A DNA stretch of 64,000 nt from Zoogloea oryzae (GCF_030161255.1 NZ_BSPX01000004.1:62001-126000); one strand, 5' to 3'. Shown: positions 9,126 through 18,004, numbered from the stretch's first letter. Numbers and translations: made by a program. Notes: generated by a model not told the origin, from the letters alone.

Positions 9126-9691
9126 GGCTGCATCTCCTCGGGCCGGTCGGCGTCCGGCACGGGCGTGGCGGTGCCGGGCGGGTTGGCGGAAAGGAAGGTG
9201 GGAGCACCGTGCCGGCTGAAGCAGACCTGGCGGGTCAAGTCATCGACCGACAGCTCCCAGGCGGGGCCGGCAAGGGTCAGCAAGGCATCGCGCAGCATCA
9301 GCGGGCCCAGGCGCAGGTGCGCGGCAGGCAGCGGCAGCGCGTAGAGCGTAGCGGCCTCGGCCGCATCGCAGAGCCGGTAGCCCGAGCGCAGCAACACATG
9401 GCGCATGGCATCGCCCACGCTGGCATCGAGCATGGGCGGAATCGAGACCTCCACCGCCTGCTGCAAGAGATCACGCTGCGCAGGTTCCGGCACCAGCTCG
9501 ACCAGGGTGTAGCGGCCGTAGCGGGCCACCGGAACGAAACCCGGCTCCGGCGCGACGGCGGTTGGCGATGCGGCCGGCACCGCTGGCGCAGACGGCGCAG
9601 CGGTCGTGGCGCAGCCGGCGGCCAACAGGCTGCCGGCCAGCAAGCCAGTGACGAGGGCCAGGCGGTGAACAGCGCGGATGGATGGTTGCAT
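9122..9691 (-). CDS. PilL N-terminal-domain lipoprotein
   Basis: This 189-residue protein has a lipoprotein signal peptide: basic start, hydrophobic core LALVTGLLAGSLLAAGC with the lipobox LAAGC. The mature part contains FVPVARYGRYTLVELVPEPAQRDLLQQ and VGDAMRHVLLRSGYRLC, typical of the PilL N-terminal domain of ICE-encoded conjugative pilus systems. It is a likely outer-membrane factor for the thin pilus or mating apparatus. It is the first gene of the block 9,691 to 3,694. A strong terminator at 9,821-9,842 separates it from the helicase operon upstream, so the block needs its own promoter within about 130 bases. I chose the ATG that gives the lipoprotein signal; the frame is open further upstream. 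Confidence 0.8.
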   Translation of the reverse strand: MQPSIRAVHRLALVTGLLAGSLLAAGCATTAAPSAPAVPAASPTAVAPEPGFVPVARYGRYTLVELVPEPAQRDLLQQAVEVSIPPMLDASVGDAMRHVLLRSGYRLCDAAEAATLYALPLPAAHLRLGPLMLRDALLTLAGPAWELSVDDLTRQVCFSRHGAPTFLSANPPGTATPVPDADRPEEMQP

Positions 9692-9820
9692 GGAGGGCGC
9701 TTCCCTGGAACACGGAGCGCTCACCATCGCCGCCGCTTGGCCTGCGGGCAGCAAACAAAACGCACTGGCGCCCGCCCGAATACATGGCGGGGCGGCGCCA
9801 TGGACTGCCATACGCCCAAG

Positions 9821-9842
9821 AAAAACGGCCCCGAAGGGCCGT
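9821..9842 (-). terminator. rho-independent terminator after helicase gene
   Basis: Read on the - strand, ACGGCCC, loop TTCG, GGGCCGT, then five T residues: a textbook intrinsic terminator with a UUCG tetraloop. It lies 48 bases past the helicase stop and isolates the conjugation block that follows. Confidence 0.85.
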
Positions 9843-9889
9843 GGAAAGAAGCCGGCGACCCCGAGGGGCCACCGGCATGGGCACATGGA

Positions 9890-12163
9890 TCAGACCGTGA
9901 CAAGCTGTCGGGCCAGGGCGACCTCGACGGAATCACCATCCTGGTTCAGAACATCCAGGCCCGACTCGGGTACGTCTCCCGACGTGCTCTGCGACACCAT
10001 GATCTTCTTGGCCATCAACCCCAGGCAGGTCATCTGCGAGGAGTTGGCGTAGCCCAGGTAGATCACGCGCACCGGCTGCTTCTGGCCGATGCGCCATGAG
10101 CGCCGGGCGGCCTGCTGCAACGAATACACGTTGTAGCCCGACTGGAGGAACACGATGGTCGGGAACTCCAACAGGTCCAGGCCGGTTTTCACCAGCTCGG
10201 GATTGGTGATGAGCACGTCGATGCCGCGGTCCAACTGCTCGGCGATCCAATCTTCCCGGCGGGAGGCATCCACGCTCGCGCGCAGTACCGCCACCTTGAG
10301 GCCTTCCTGCTCCAGCAGCACCTTCAAACGCGACGTGGTGTCGCGCGTGCCGGTGTAGACCGAATAGACCAGGGTCTTGCGCCCTTCTGCCTTCTCCTGC
10401 TTGCAGATCTCGATCAGCTCGCGTTCCTTGGGCATCACCTCCAGCTCGTTGAACTGAGCGGGGACGAACGCCAAAGTATTGCGCGTGCGCGGATGCACCA
10501 CGGTTTCCGACCGGAAGCAGCAGTCCGGCCAGGCCAGCAGCACGTTGAGGACCACACCGAGCAGCGTCGTGTCGCGCTTCGCCAGGGCCTGCTTCAGCTC
10601 CTGGGTCAGCCGACCGGCCAGATCGCGGTAGGCCGCGGCCTGCGCCGTGTCCATCGCGACCTCGCGGAACTCCTCGTCGTAGGGCGGCAGCACATTGCCA
10701 CAGATGTCCTTCAACTTGAGGAAGACGGTGAACGGCAGGACGCAACGCAGTACGCCCTTGGGACCGAAGCCCGGCGCCTTGACCGTGCGCACCGATACCT
10801 TGGTGCCCTTGGCCGTCTTGTGCGCCGTGCCGGTGCTCTCGGAGTAGATGTCCTTCAAGACACCGTGATCGCGCATGAACGCCATCGCGGCCGAGGTCAT
10901 GCTGCCGCTCTTCGTCGGGCGGTAGCCGTCTTCGATCATCCGCCCCGGCAGGGCTCGGAACAGCAGGTGGAACAGGTCGTCGCCGTAACCGCCCATCAGC
11001 GTGCCGGTGAGCAATAGCGTCTTGCGTGCCTTGGCCGCCAACACCCCCATGGCCTGGCCCTGTGCGGAGCCGCCGTTCTTGTACTCGTGTGCCTCGTCGG
11101 CGATGAGCAGGTCGAACGTGCCTTGGGGAAGCTGCCTCTTGATGAACTCGGACGGCTGGTAGCCGCCCTCGCCGAAGCCGAACTCCATGTTGGCCATCGC
11201 ACGTTCCATGCGATGGGCTTGCCGGTCCGAGAAGACCAGCTCGCCGTTGCCATCCATCAGGTTGATGAACTCGTGGATGTTGTCCCCGAGCATCGATGCG
11301 AGGAAGGCGTCACCGAACTTCTGCATCAGCTTCTGCGCGGTCACTTCGCCAATGGTTGGAATACGCTTCAGTGCCTTGAGCACGGTCGAGGACTGGTCGC
11401 TGGCGGACAGACCTCTGGGACGGATCAGCGTCCACAGCGGTGAGGTGCAGTGGCTGCATTTACGGCGGGACTCCTCGGCTTCGAGTTCGACCGGGTTGAT
11501 CGGCTCGCCGTCGAGGTCGGTGATGACATGCCCGCAATCCGGGCAGGCCCCCACGTCGCCGTGAGGCGTGCGCCGCCGAACGAAGACCGGCTTCCAGTGG
11601 AACCCCATCCGCATCCGCACGCGGCCCAGGACGAAGAACTCCTGGCCCTGCGCCGGCACGCCCAACTGCTCACGCAGTTTCAGCAGCTTGACCAGCGTGT
11701 CCGGGCCGTTGAGCACCCAGACCTTGGCCCCGGCCACCGTCTCCTGGATTTCGCGCCGCCACTTGTAGACCAAGTGGGGTGGCGAGAGCACCAGGGTGCG
11801 GCGGTAGCCTTCGGCGTTGAGCACGGCGGCGGTGGCAATACCCACCGTCGTCTTGCCGCAGCCCATCTCGCCATTGACGATCGCGGCGCGTTCGCCGCGA
11901 TCGACCAACAGCTCGGTGACAGCGTGGACCACATCGGCTTGCGCCGGGAACAGCTTGCGCTTGAGCGCGGCGAGGATCAGTTGCCGATGCACCCGCACCT
12001 GGCCGGTGTAGACCGGAGGATTGGCGCGGTTCAGCGAATCGAGCAACTCGTCGCCGAACTCCGATACGAAGTCCTGCAGGCTGAGCGTGAGGGGTGAAGC
12101 AGCCGTTTCGAGCAGGTCGCCCTGCACAGCGGTTTCGGGAACGGTTTCGAGATCGAGGGACAT
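9890..12163 (-). CDS. SNF2/DEAH-type helicase of ICE
   Basis: This is a 757-residue superfamily 2 helicase-like ATPase. Walker A is GEMGCGKTT with K104. An inserted zinc-binding module follows (CPDCGH and, about 30 residues later, CSHC). Motif II reads LLIADEAHEYKNGG with DEAH near residues 356-359, then TGTLMGG. Helicase motifs of the second RecA domain include SVYTGTRDT, VLITNPELVKTGLDL and RSWRIGQKQPVRVIYL, the last typical of SNF2 proteins. Such proteins are conserved in PFGI-1 class ICEs and probably remodel DNA or protein-DNA complexes during processing or maintenance. The start MSLDLETVPET is preceded by GGAG at a good distance; a longer frame (to 12,202) lacks this. The leader has a long hairpin (GGGGCATG with CATGCCCC arms). 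Confidence 0.85.
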   Translation of the reverse strand: MSLDLETVPETAVQGDLLETAASPLTLSLQDFVSEFGDELLDSLNRANPPVYTGQVRVHRQLILAALKRKLFPAQADVVHAVTELLVDRGERAAIVNGEMGCGKTTVGIATAAVLNAEGYRRTLVLSPPHLVYKWRREIQETVAGAKVWVLNGPDTLVKLLKLREQLGVPAQGQEFFVLGRVRMRMGFHWKPVFVRRRTPHGDVGACPDCGHVITDLDGEPINPVELEAEESRRKCSHCTSPLWTLIRPRGLSASDQSSTVLKALKRIPTIGEVTAQKLMQKFGDAFLASMLGDNIHEFINLMDGNGELVFSDRQAHRMERAMANMEFGFGEGGYQPSEFIKRQLPQGTFDLLIADEAHEYKNGGSAQGQAMGVLAAKARKTLLLTGTLMGGYGDDLFHLLFRALPGRMIEDGYRPTKSGSMTSAAMAFMRDHGVLKDIYSESTGTAHKTAKGTKVSVRTVKAPGFGPKGVLRCVLPFTVFLKLKDICGNVLPPYDEEFREVAMDTAQAAAYRDLAGRLTQELKQALAKRDTTLLGVVLNVLLAWPDCCFRSETVVHPRTRNTLAFVPAQFNELEVMPKERELIEICKQEKAEGRKTLVYSVYTGTRDTTSRLKVLLEQEGLKVAVLRASVDASRREDWIAEQLDRGIDVLITNPELVKTGLDLLEFPTIVFLQSGYNVYSLQQAARRSWRIGQKQPVRVIYLGYANSSQMTCLGLMAKKIMVSQSTSGDVPESGLDVLNQDGDSVEVALARQLVTV

Positions 12164-12262
12164 GGTGATGCTCCAAAGCAATGGGGCATGCACCTCCCCC
12201 ACGGGGCGGTGACATGCCCCTGGGTGGGAAGAAAGAAGCGGCGCGAGGCCGCTGGATGTGGA

Positions 12263-12568
12263 TCAGTATTCGCTGGGCAACAGCAGCGTGGTGACGCTGC
12301 GATCCCATTCGGTGATGATCCAGAGCTTCAGGTCGCGCGTGACCTGGTAGGACGAGAACAGACGATCCTCGCCGGACTTCAGCGCGGCGTCGTTCTGCCG
12401 CCGATCGCTGTCGCTCAGGTCGCCCCATTCGCCATGAAGATGGCGGCGCAGGTACGGCGTGGGGTTGAGCCGGCCCTGTCGGACCAGCTCGTCGACGCCG
12501 GCGGTCATGACCACCTGCCCGGGCGAAAAGCGTGCTTGTGACGCGAGGTTGAGGACTGCGAGTGCCAT
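12263..12568 (-). CDS. conserved ICE protein of unknown function
   Basis: The 101-residue soluble protein begins MALAVLNLASQARFSPGQVV and ends TEWDRSVTTLLLPSEY. No known motif is recognised. Proteins of this sequence type accompany the helicase and DUF6094 genes in related ICEs. An AGGAG just upstream of the chosen ATG supports the start; the longer frame from 12,604 lacks one. The leader carries a GGGG...CCCC hairpin and a short pyrimidine tract like its neighbours. Confidence 0.7.
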   Translation of the reverse strand: MALAVLNLASQARFSPGQVVMTAGVDELVRQGRLNPTPYLRRHLHGEWGDLSDSDRRQNDAALKSGEDRLFSSYQVTRDLKLWIITEWDRSVTTLLLPSEY

Positions 12569-12669
12569 GGTGGTATCTCCTTCTGGAAGAAGGGGCCACG
12601 GCACCCCATCGGGGCAACGTGACCCCGGTGGGTGGATGAAAGCGACGGCGAACCGTCAGGGAACAGCGA

Positions 12670-13779
12670 TCAGCGGATGGTCAGCACTTCGCCCCACGTG
12701 GGCGAGCCCAGCGTCAAGTCCCATGCACGAATGACCGGCACGAACTTGTCGGTGAGGATGCGCGTCTCGGCCACGGAGCCGTCGTCGCGTTCGGTGTATT
12801 CCGTCTGGAGCGTCTTCTCCTTGTGGGTGTCACCTTTGACTACCAGCACGCGCCCGGTCTTGGACGTCACTACGCCGGAAATCGCGCCCGCGGCCAGGGC
12901 CAGGGCGAGATGCCAGTGCGACAAGGCCCGCGCGGGCGGACGCAGCGACTGCTGCGCGGCCCCCAGGTGCGTATCGAGCGCCGGCCAGAGTCCTTGCAGC
13001 CGGCCGACTTCATCGGCGAACTGCTCGGGCTCCATCGTCACGCGATAGAAGTGCTCCGGCTCGGCCGGGCTGGCAGGGACGGTGTACGGCAGGAACGGCC
13101 ATTCGAGCGGCAGTTCCTCGGCTTCGGCGTCACCCTGTCCAATCTGCAGCAGCAGACCGCGGGTGGCCTTGACCGAATCCGATGCCTGGTCGCGCTGACG
13201 AATCCTGCGACCGAAGATCACCACCTGCTTGAACTGCGTTTCCACCGCACGGTAGATGCGCAGGTCGGCGAAGTGGCGCGTCAGCCATCCGACCAGCTCG
13301 GCGTCGAGCACGTAGGACGGCACGATGAAGATCAGCACGCCACCGTACTGCAGCAGCGGCAGCGCGCGCTGATAGAACAGCTTTTCCAGCCGCGCACGGC
13401 CCTGGCCTTGATAGCCGATGTTGCCGTTCACGTCCTTGCTCAGGTCGCCATACGGCGGGTTCAGCCACAGCAGCCCGAATGACTGGCGCGAGATCAGCGT
13501 GTCCATCAGGTCACCGTGGATGCAGCGATCGACCAGTTGCCGTGCGTGGCGGGCACGCTCGGCGTCGTACTCGACGACGAAGGCCTGGACCTGCTCGCGC
13601 CCGAGGGCGTGGGCGGCTTCGGCAATCGCCACGCCTTCGCCGGCGCAGGGATCGAGGATGGACATGGAGCCGGGAGACGGCGCCAGTGCGGACAAGGCCC
13701 GCTCCAGCGTCGGCTCGTCGGTGGGGAAGTAGCCGTTACGGATGAAATTGCGCGCCAGGCGCGGAAACATGAGTGCCAT
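12670..13779 (-). CDS. DUF6094 protein, NPPY-type DNA methyltransferase-like
   Basis: The 369-residue protein has a Rossmann-type S-adenosylmethionine fold: SMSILDPCAGEGVAIAEAA is motif I, VVEYDAERARHARQ is motif II, and FGLLWLNPPYGD is the NPPY motif of amino-methylating DNA methyltransferases, here within the first 140 residues. The second half (about 230-369) has no recognised domain. The family (DUF6094) is common in ICEs and plasmids. It may methylate adenine and protect the element from host restriction, or have lost that activity; no specificity domain is visible. Start: ATG of MALMFPRLARNF with AGGAGAAATCC just upstream; the longer frame is rejected. The leader contains an arm pair GGGCA...TGCCC. 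Confidence 0.8.
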   Translation of the reverse strand: MALMFPRLARNFIRNGYFPTDEPTLERALSALAPSPGSMSILDPCAGEGVAIAEAAHALGREQVQAFVVEYDAERARHARQLVDRCIHGDLMDTLISRQSFGLLWLNPPYGDLSKDVNGNIGYQGQGRARLEKLFYQRALPLLQYGGVLIFIVPSYVLDAELVGWLTRHFADLRIYRAVETQFKQVVIFGRRIRQRDQASDSVKATRGLLLQIGQGDAEAEELPLEWPFLPYTVPASPAEPEHFYRVTMEPEQFADEVGRLQGLWPALDTHLGAAQQSLRPPARALSHWHLALALAAGAISGVVTSKTGRVLVVKGDTHKEKTLQTEYTERDDGSVAETRILTDKFVPVIRAWDLTLGSPTWGEVLTIR

Positions 13780-13844
13780 GGATTTCTCCTGATGATGGAT
13801 GAGGGAAGGCGGGCACGCGCGGCGCGCATGCCCGTGGGGATGGC

Positions 13845-14495
13845 TCACGCCACACGCCGAAGCGGTGCGTTCGCGGCCAGTTCGTACTGCGTGGCACCGA
13901 GGGTGCCGTTGCGGATCAGCTCGCCCAGCGCCTTCGTCAGTGCCGGGACATCGAGGGCCAGCCGATGGCCTTCCAGCGGCCCGAGGGCCAAGGGAAGACC
14001 GGTCAGCATCCGCCGTGTCTGCAACAGCTCCAGCACGGTGTCGCGCCAGTGGTCGAGCAGTGGCAGCGGGCAGGTGTCCTGCACCAGCGTCCACAGCCGG
14101 CCGAGCCGGTGAGCGGAATCCCTGGGCAGAAGCGCCAGCGCGCTGGCGTTGGCCTTGTCTGGCTTCACGCAGCGACGATCGAACAGCCACACATTCGTCA
14201 GCGAACCGAACAGCGTTCGCCGATAGGCGCGGGTGATGCGCTTTTCCAGGTTCTCGACGTTGCCGACGAAGACCGGGATGGATGCGCCCTGCTCGGTGAT
14301 GACGTGGAACTGATCCAGTCCCTGTTCATCCCGGCCGAGGGTCAGGCGGGCGAGGAACTCCTGAACGGCGGTGTCGCGCGCCCAGATCGAGAGAAAGACG
14401 AGATTGCCCTGCTCGTCACCGACGCAACCGTCGGCCATGAGGTCGGGGCATTCGTCGATGCGGTACAGCGGTTTCGCGGAAGAAGGTGCAGGCAT
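13845..14495 (-). CDS. conserved ICE protein of unknown function
   Basis: This 216-residue soluble protein begins MPAPSSAKPLYRIDECPDL and contains VFLSIWARDTAVQEFLARL and VENLEKRITRAYRRTLFG. No motif or fold is recognised. It lies between the DUF6094 gene and a 121-residue protein, all co-oriented. The start is at the ATG preceded by GAGGACATCACC, following a hairpin and a CTTCTTTT tract. Confidence 0.6.
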   Translation of the reverse strand: MPAPSSAKPLYRIDECPDLMADGCVGDEQGNLVFLSIWARDTAVQEFLARLTLGRDEQGLDQFHVITEQGASIPVFVGNVENLEKRITRAYRRTLFGSLTNVWLFDRRCVKPDKANASALALLPRDSAHRLGRLWTLVQDTCPLPLLDHWRDTVLELLQTRRMLTGLPLALGPLEGHRLALDVPALTKALGELIRNGTLGATQYELAANAPLRRVA

Positions 14496-14579
14496 GGTGA
14501 TGTCCTCTTGGAAAAGAAGGAGCAACCACAGCCCGCGGGGCCGTGCTCGCCCCGGTTGGGTGAAGGAAGATGCGTGCCG

Positions 14580-14945
14580 CTAGACAGCGCGTCCCGCGTG
14601 GAAGCGGTGAACCCGCTCGCGCCACTCGGAGCTTTGCACCGGCGCCATGTCGAGATAGCGCAGCGGGCACGAGTAGTAGTACGGATGCACGGACTCATCG
14701 AGGGACTTGTAGCCCCAATCGCCGCCCGAGCTTTCCAGCAGATGGCAGCCGATGTAGCAGACGGACTCACCGGCCGCGAGGCCCATGACGCCCGCCTGCC
14801 TGGCGGTGACGCGAACCACGGTCCACAGAACGTCGCCGTCCAGCGTGTGGTCGATGACTTCGCAGCAAGCGCGTTCGGACGCCTGCGGAGCGAGCAGCTC
14901 GCGGATCAACTGATCGCGCGTCTGACGAACGAAGGTCCAGCCCAT
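14580..14945 (-). CDS. conserved ICE protein of unknown function
   Basis: The 121-residue protein starts MGWTFVRQTRDQLIRELL. It has a Cys pair ACCEVIDH and a later CYIGCHLL, and the pattern SGGDWGYKSLDESVHPYYYSCP. The spaced Cys/His residues could bind metal, but I do not recognise a family with certainty. The ATG has AAGGAG nine bases upstream after a C/G-rich hairpin and TTTTCTTC. Confidence 0.6.
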   Translation of the reverse strand: MGWTFVRQTRDQLIRELLAPQASERACCEVIDHTLDGDVLWTVVRVTARQAGVMGLAAGESVCYIGCHLLESSGGDWGYKSLDESVHPYYYSCPLRYLDMAPVQSSEWRERVHRFHAGRAV

Positions 14946-15034
14946 GAGGGTCTCCTTGAAGAAAAGGCCGGAGCCCTCCCCGTCGGGGGAGAACCCCGGC
15001 GGGTGGCGGAATGCCGCGCAAGGCGGCGGATGGA

Positions 15035-15646
15035 TCAGGCAGCTTGGAGGTGCCAGTCCTGGGACAGCGGAGCGAACTCGTAGCCCAGCTTGTCGAGACG
15101 GTCGCGCTGCTGACGCAGCACACGACGATCCACGGTCGCATCGAGCTTTACGGTCTCGCCCAGGGGCCACAAGGCACCGAACAGCGCCGCGTCGTCTGCC
15201 TCAGCCGAGGCCGCAGCGGACACGGGAGCCGGTTCGCTGCCGAACGGCGTGGTATCGACCAGGGGATCGCGCGGACTGCGCGGCTTCGCCTTCGGCTTGG
15301 CCGGGGGCGTTGCCGGCGCGGGCGCCTGCGCTTCCTCGTCGATTGGATCGACTTCCTGCGGACTCAGCCGGCGGGCTTCGTCGCGGCTCAGGGCGTCGAT
15401 GTTGGACAGGGTCATCCCGCCCAGATGGGCGCGGATCTCGATGACCATGCGGCCGTTGGCGTTGTACGTGGAGGGGCGAATCTCGACGATGACGAAATCA
15501 CCGTCGTACTTGCCCTCGCGGTACTGATCGAGTTCGGCGTTCTTCACGACGAACTCGCCGATCGAGGTCGCCAGGCGGCCGACGTTGAAGTCGCCGTTCC
15601 TGCCGTGGATGGTCTTGATGGCCAGTTGGCCGGGAATGGTGATCAT
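15035..15646 (-). CDS. DUF3275 family ICE protein
   Basis: The 203-residue protein opens MITIPGQLAIKTIHGRNGDFNVGRL and continues with YDGDFVIVEIRPSTYNANGRMVIEIRAHLGGM, typical of DUF3275, a family found almost only in PFGI-1 type ICEs. The middle (about 105-150) is a Pro/Ala/Lys linker and the end is a short charged helix region. The N-terminal part has the alternation of a small beta-barrel, so nucleic-acid binding is possible but not demonstrated. It lies directly after the DUF3577 gene, with a strong hairpin (15,674-15,697) in the leader. Confidence 0.8.
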   Translation of the reverse strand: MITIPGQLAIKTIHGRNGDFNVGRLATSIGEFVVKNAELDQYREGKYDGDFVIVEIRPSTYNANGRMVIEIRAHLGGMTLSNIDALSRDEARRLSPQEVDPIDEEAQAPAPATPPAKPKAKPRSPRDPLVDTTPFGSEPAPVSAAASAEADDAALFGALWPLGETVKLDATVDRRVLRQQRDRLDKLGYEFAPLSQDWHLQAA

Positions 15647-15663
15647 GAAGGTCTCCTGCGGAC

Positions 15664-15697
15664 GAAGAGAAGACAAGGCCCCGGGGATGGGGCCTTG
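15664..15697 (-). terminator. hairpin with pyrimidine tail between DUF3577 and DUF3275 genes
   Basis: A perfect 9-bp stem (CAAGGCCCC with GGGGCCTTG, 15,674-15,682 and 15,689-15,697) is followed on the - strand by TCTTCTCTTC and then the ribosome site of the DUF3275 gene. It looks like a weak terminator or attenuator. Several neighbouring leaders have the same plan. Confidence 0.55.
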
Positions 15698-15701
15698 CGG
15701 A

Positions 15702-16253
15702 TCAGAACGACTCGGCAACGGCCAATGCGGGGGCATCGGCAGCGTCGTCGGCAGCATCGGCGACGGGCCTGGAAGGCTCCGGTGCCGAGGCTTGCTGCGC
15801 GGCGGGCGCGTCGGACGTCACAGGGACTTCCGGGTCGCGCTCGTCGGTCTCGGTCGGCTTGGGTTCGGCCTTGTAGACGAGCTTGCCGTCGACCTTGATC
15901 CAACTGACGAACAGCAGGCGGGCCTTGAGGCTCACACCCTGCTCGCCGGCACGCTTCCCCTTGGAGTAGGTGAAGGTGTCGGTCCACAGGTCGCCCAAGC
16001 GGAAGCCGATCATCACCTTCTTCTCGGCGTCGACCGCCTGAATGCAGCGGCGCACCAGGTGCTGCGCTTCCGAACCCGATACGCGCGAGTCGAAACGCAC
16101 ATACGAGACGTCGTCGCTGGGACCGTTCAGAGCCGCGATGTCGCAGGCCAGGAACGCATCGCCCTTCTTGGGCTTCACTTCGCGGATGCGATTGAGATAC
16201 CCGAGGCCGGTGATGTGCAGATCGAAGTAGGACTTTTCGGTGGAAGTGGTCAT
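15702..16253 (-). CDS. DUF3577 / STY4534 family ICE protein
   Basis: The 183-residue protein begins MTTSTEKSYFDLHITGLGYLNRIREVKPKKGDAFLACDIAALNG, the signature of the STY4534 (DUF3577) family of ICE proteins. The first 120 residues look like an OB-type beta-rich fold, as in single-strand DNA-binding proteins; the last 50 are a Pro/Ala/Glu-rich tail. A role in DNA handling during ICE transfer is therefore plausible. It is the first gene downstream of repeat element A. The leader has a CACACC...GGGTGTG hairpin and AGGAG ahead of the ATG. Confidence 0.82.
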   Translation of the reverse strand: MTTSTEKSYFDLHITGLGYLNRIREVKPKKGDAFLACDIAALNGPSDDVSYVRFDSRVSGSEAQHLVRRCIQAVDAEKKVMIGFRLGDLWTDTFTYSKGKRAGEQGVSLKARLLFVSWIKVDGKLVYKAEPKPTETDERDPEVPVTSDAPAAQQASAPEPSRPVADAADDAADAPALAVAESF

Positions 16254-16409
16254 GGTGAATCTCCTGGGAACAATGAGGCGGAGACACACCCGACCCAAGG
16301 CGGGGAAGGTGTGGAACCCCCGCGTGGGTTGATGGAACAGCTTGGAGGCATCGCCATCGAGAACCGATGGCCGTTCGCGCATGGATGCCGGTGCGAACTG
16401 GAGTGATCA

Positions 16410-16485
16410 ACGCGGTCGGAACCGCGTCGCAGCCTTGAAGATCGTGGCTGCCTGGGCATGTCGCTGACGGACGTCAGCGGAACAT
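16410..16485 (-). repeat. three-hairpin repeat element, copy A
   Basis: Read on the - strand it forms three successive hairpins: GTCAGCG pairing arms (16,462-16,479), GGCAGCC/GGCTGC-type arms around a CTTCAA loop (16,429-16,451), and ACGCGGT-TCCG-ACCGCGT (16,410-16,427). Copies B and C share the same order and spacing. It lies between the terminator of the DUF3085 gene and the DUF3577 start, about 157 bases upstream of that ATG. Confidence 0.75.
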
Positions 16486-16555
16486 GGCCGGAAGCGTGGC
16501 GCCAGGACGGCGCGCAGGCGAGCGGCAATCGGCACTCGCGGCTGTCCGCATTGCC

Positions 16556-16585
16556 GGGAAGAAAGAGGCCCCCGGAGCGGGGGCC
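16556..16585 (-). terminator. rho-independent terminator after DUF3085 gene
   Basis: An 8-bp GC stem (GGCCCCCG with CGGGGGCC, 16,567-16,585, loop of three bases) is followed on the - strand by TCTTTCTT. It begins 13 bases past the DUF3085 stop. Confidence 0.75.
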
Positions 16586-16597
16586 AGGGATGGGCGG

Positions 16598-16963
16598 TCA
16601 GTTACCGCTGGGCGTGGGAGGAACCGCCTGCAGCGATAGGTGTGTCGCGGAGGCGGACACGTCGAGGTCGTCCTCGCTGCGCAGGATGCGCGCAAACACG
16701 CCCTCCTGCGGATCGAAGAACTCGCCGAAGTCGTCGCCACCGAACTCGGCGCGCGCCAGCTCCCACCAGTCATCGAAGGCATCGACATCCGGGTTGCAGC
16801 CAGCGGCATAGGCGATGGTCTTCTGGCGACCATCGGGTCGGCGCTCGCCGCACTCGGCCAGGAAGTACACGCCCTGATCCTTGACCAGGATGACGCGGCA
16901 TTGATTCGCCACCGCTTCGGCGAGCACGGGCCGCAGCTCCGTGCCTTTGAATCGAACAGTCAT
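16598..16963 (-). CDS. DUF3085 family protein
   Basis: This 121-residue protein begins MTVRFKGTELRPVLAEAVAN and contains VILVKDQGVYFLAECGER and IAYAAGCNPDVDAFDDWWELARAEFGGDDFGEFF, the hallmark of DUF3085, found in plasmids and ICEs. No catalytic motif is known. It is flanked on both sides by intrinsic terminators (16,985-17,018 upstream, 16,556-16,585 downstream), so it may be expressed as its own short unit or by read-through. CTGGAGATCACACCC precedes the ATG. Confidence 0.8.
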   Translation of the reverse strand: MTVRFKGTELRPVLAEAVANQCRVILVKDQGVYFLAECGERRPDGRQKTIAYAAGCNPDVDAFDDWWELARAEFGGDDFGEFFDPQEGVFARILRSEDDLDVSASATHLSLQAVPPTPSGN

Positions 16964-16984
16964 GGGTGTGATCTCCAGGGGGCA

Positions 16985-17018
16985 GGAAAAGAGGCTTCCC
17001 GCCGCGAGGGCGGGAAGC
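16985..17018 (-). terminator. terminator-like hairpin between 265-aa gene and DUF3085
   Basis: A perfect 10-bp stem (GCTTCCCGCC with GGCGGGAAGC) with loop of five bases is followed on the - strand by CTCTTTTCCT. It starts 10 bases past the stop of the upstream gene and lies in the DUF3085 leader. Confidence 0.75.
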
Positions 17019-17028
17019 TGCTGTGAGA

Positions 17029-17826
17029 TCAGTGCCGGATAGCCTTACGACACGACAGGCACTGCACGCGGATGCGCCGCCAACTCCCGTCGTCGATCAG
17101 CCGTTCCAGCGTCTCGCCGAGGGTGTCGAAGAACACCTCATCGACCCGTTCGACCAGCTCGCCGTCGCGGTGCAGCTCCACCGCGTAGAGGTCGAGGCCA
17201 CGCTCATACAGCACGGTGACGCGACCCTGGAACTTCGTCGTGGCGACGGTGAAGCCGATGGCCGGCGGCGTGCGGATGATGTCGGCGGGCAGCGGATCGA
17301 CCCAGGTGATGTCCCGCGCGCCGGCATCCACCAGCATGTGGGTGACGCGCCGGAAACCGTCGGGAGCGGGCAACTGCTCCAGTTGGTCGACCAGTTCCTG
17401 CAGCTCGGGGCAGCGCGGCTCGGGGATCGGCAGCTTCGCCGGTGCGGACCCGAGCACGAACCGCTTCACCGTGTAGGGCTGGCCGTCGGCGGTGAACTCG
17501 GTCTGCTCCTCGGGCGTGTCCGCCCGCTGACCGTCGAAGCGGCGTCTGACATAGGGTTCGACCTGCACCTTGGCGCCCTCGTCGGGCACTTCGGTCACGA
17601 GCGTGCGATCGAGCACCGCGAACTCGGCTCGTCCCGTCTTGACGACGATGGCCTCGTCGGTGGTGGCGATGACCTTGCCCTCGAAAGGCTTCGGGTCGAT
17701 GTGAAAGCCCAGCGTCGAAACCTTGGGCTGGCCGTCGAAGATGTTGAATTTGAACGAACGGACGTTGGAAGGCACATGACCGACAACGAGCGTCGGCATC
17801 TGTGCGCGGATGGCTTGGGTATCCAT
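17029..17826 (-). CDS. conserved ICE protein of unknown function
   Basis: The 265-residue soluble protein starts MDTQAIRAQMPTLVVGHVPSN. Beta-rich stretches (FKFNIFDGQPKV, GKVIATTDEAIVVKTGRAEF) dominate the first half, and the C-terminus carries CLSC, a possible half metal site, in VQCLSCRKAIRH. I recognise no family with confidence. It lies downstream of repeat element B. The leader forms a strong hairpin (CAAGGGAC with GTCCCTTG) and AAGGAGTCTCCCC precedes the ATG. Confidence 0.65.
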   Translation of the reverse strand: MDTQAIRAQMPTLVVGHVPSNVRSFKFNIFDGQPKVSTLGFHIDPKPFEGKVIATTDEAIVVKTGRAEFAVLDRTLVTEVPDEGAKVQVEPYVRRRFDGQRADTPEEQTEFTADGQPYTVKRFVLGSAPAKLPIPEPRCPELQELVDQLEQLPAPDGFRRVTHMLVDAGARDITWVDPLPADIIRTPPAIGFTVATTKFQGRVTVLYERGLDLYAVELHRDGELVERVDEVFFDTLGETLERLIDDGSWRRIRVQCLSCRKAIRH

Positions 17827-17931
17827 GGGGAGACTCCTTGTGGCAACCAAGGGACTCCCGCCCGCAAGGGAGGTCTGTCCCTTGAGGGTGAGGTGGATGG
17901 ACGCGGGTGCGCCCGGAGAACGAAGCAACCA

Positions 17932-18004
17932 GCACGGCGAACCGCGCCGCAGTCTTGAAGGTCTCGACTGCCTGGGCATGCTGCCGGCAACGCCAGCGAA
18001 CATG
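17932..18004 (-). repeat. three-hairpin repeat element, copy B
   Basis: On the - strand: a weak hairpin GCTGG...CAGC, then GGCAGTC with GACTGC around a CTTCAA loop (17,949-17,971), then GCGCGG-TTCG-CCGTGC (17,932-17,947). Compared with copy A, paired positions change together (GCAGCC/GGCTGC becomes GCAGTC/GACTGC). It is about 106 bases upstream of the 265-aa gene. Confidence 0.75.
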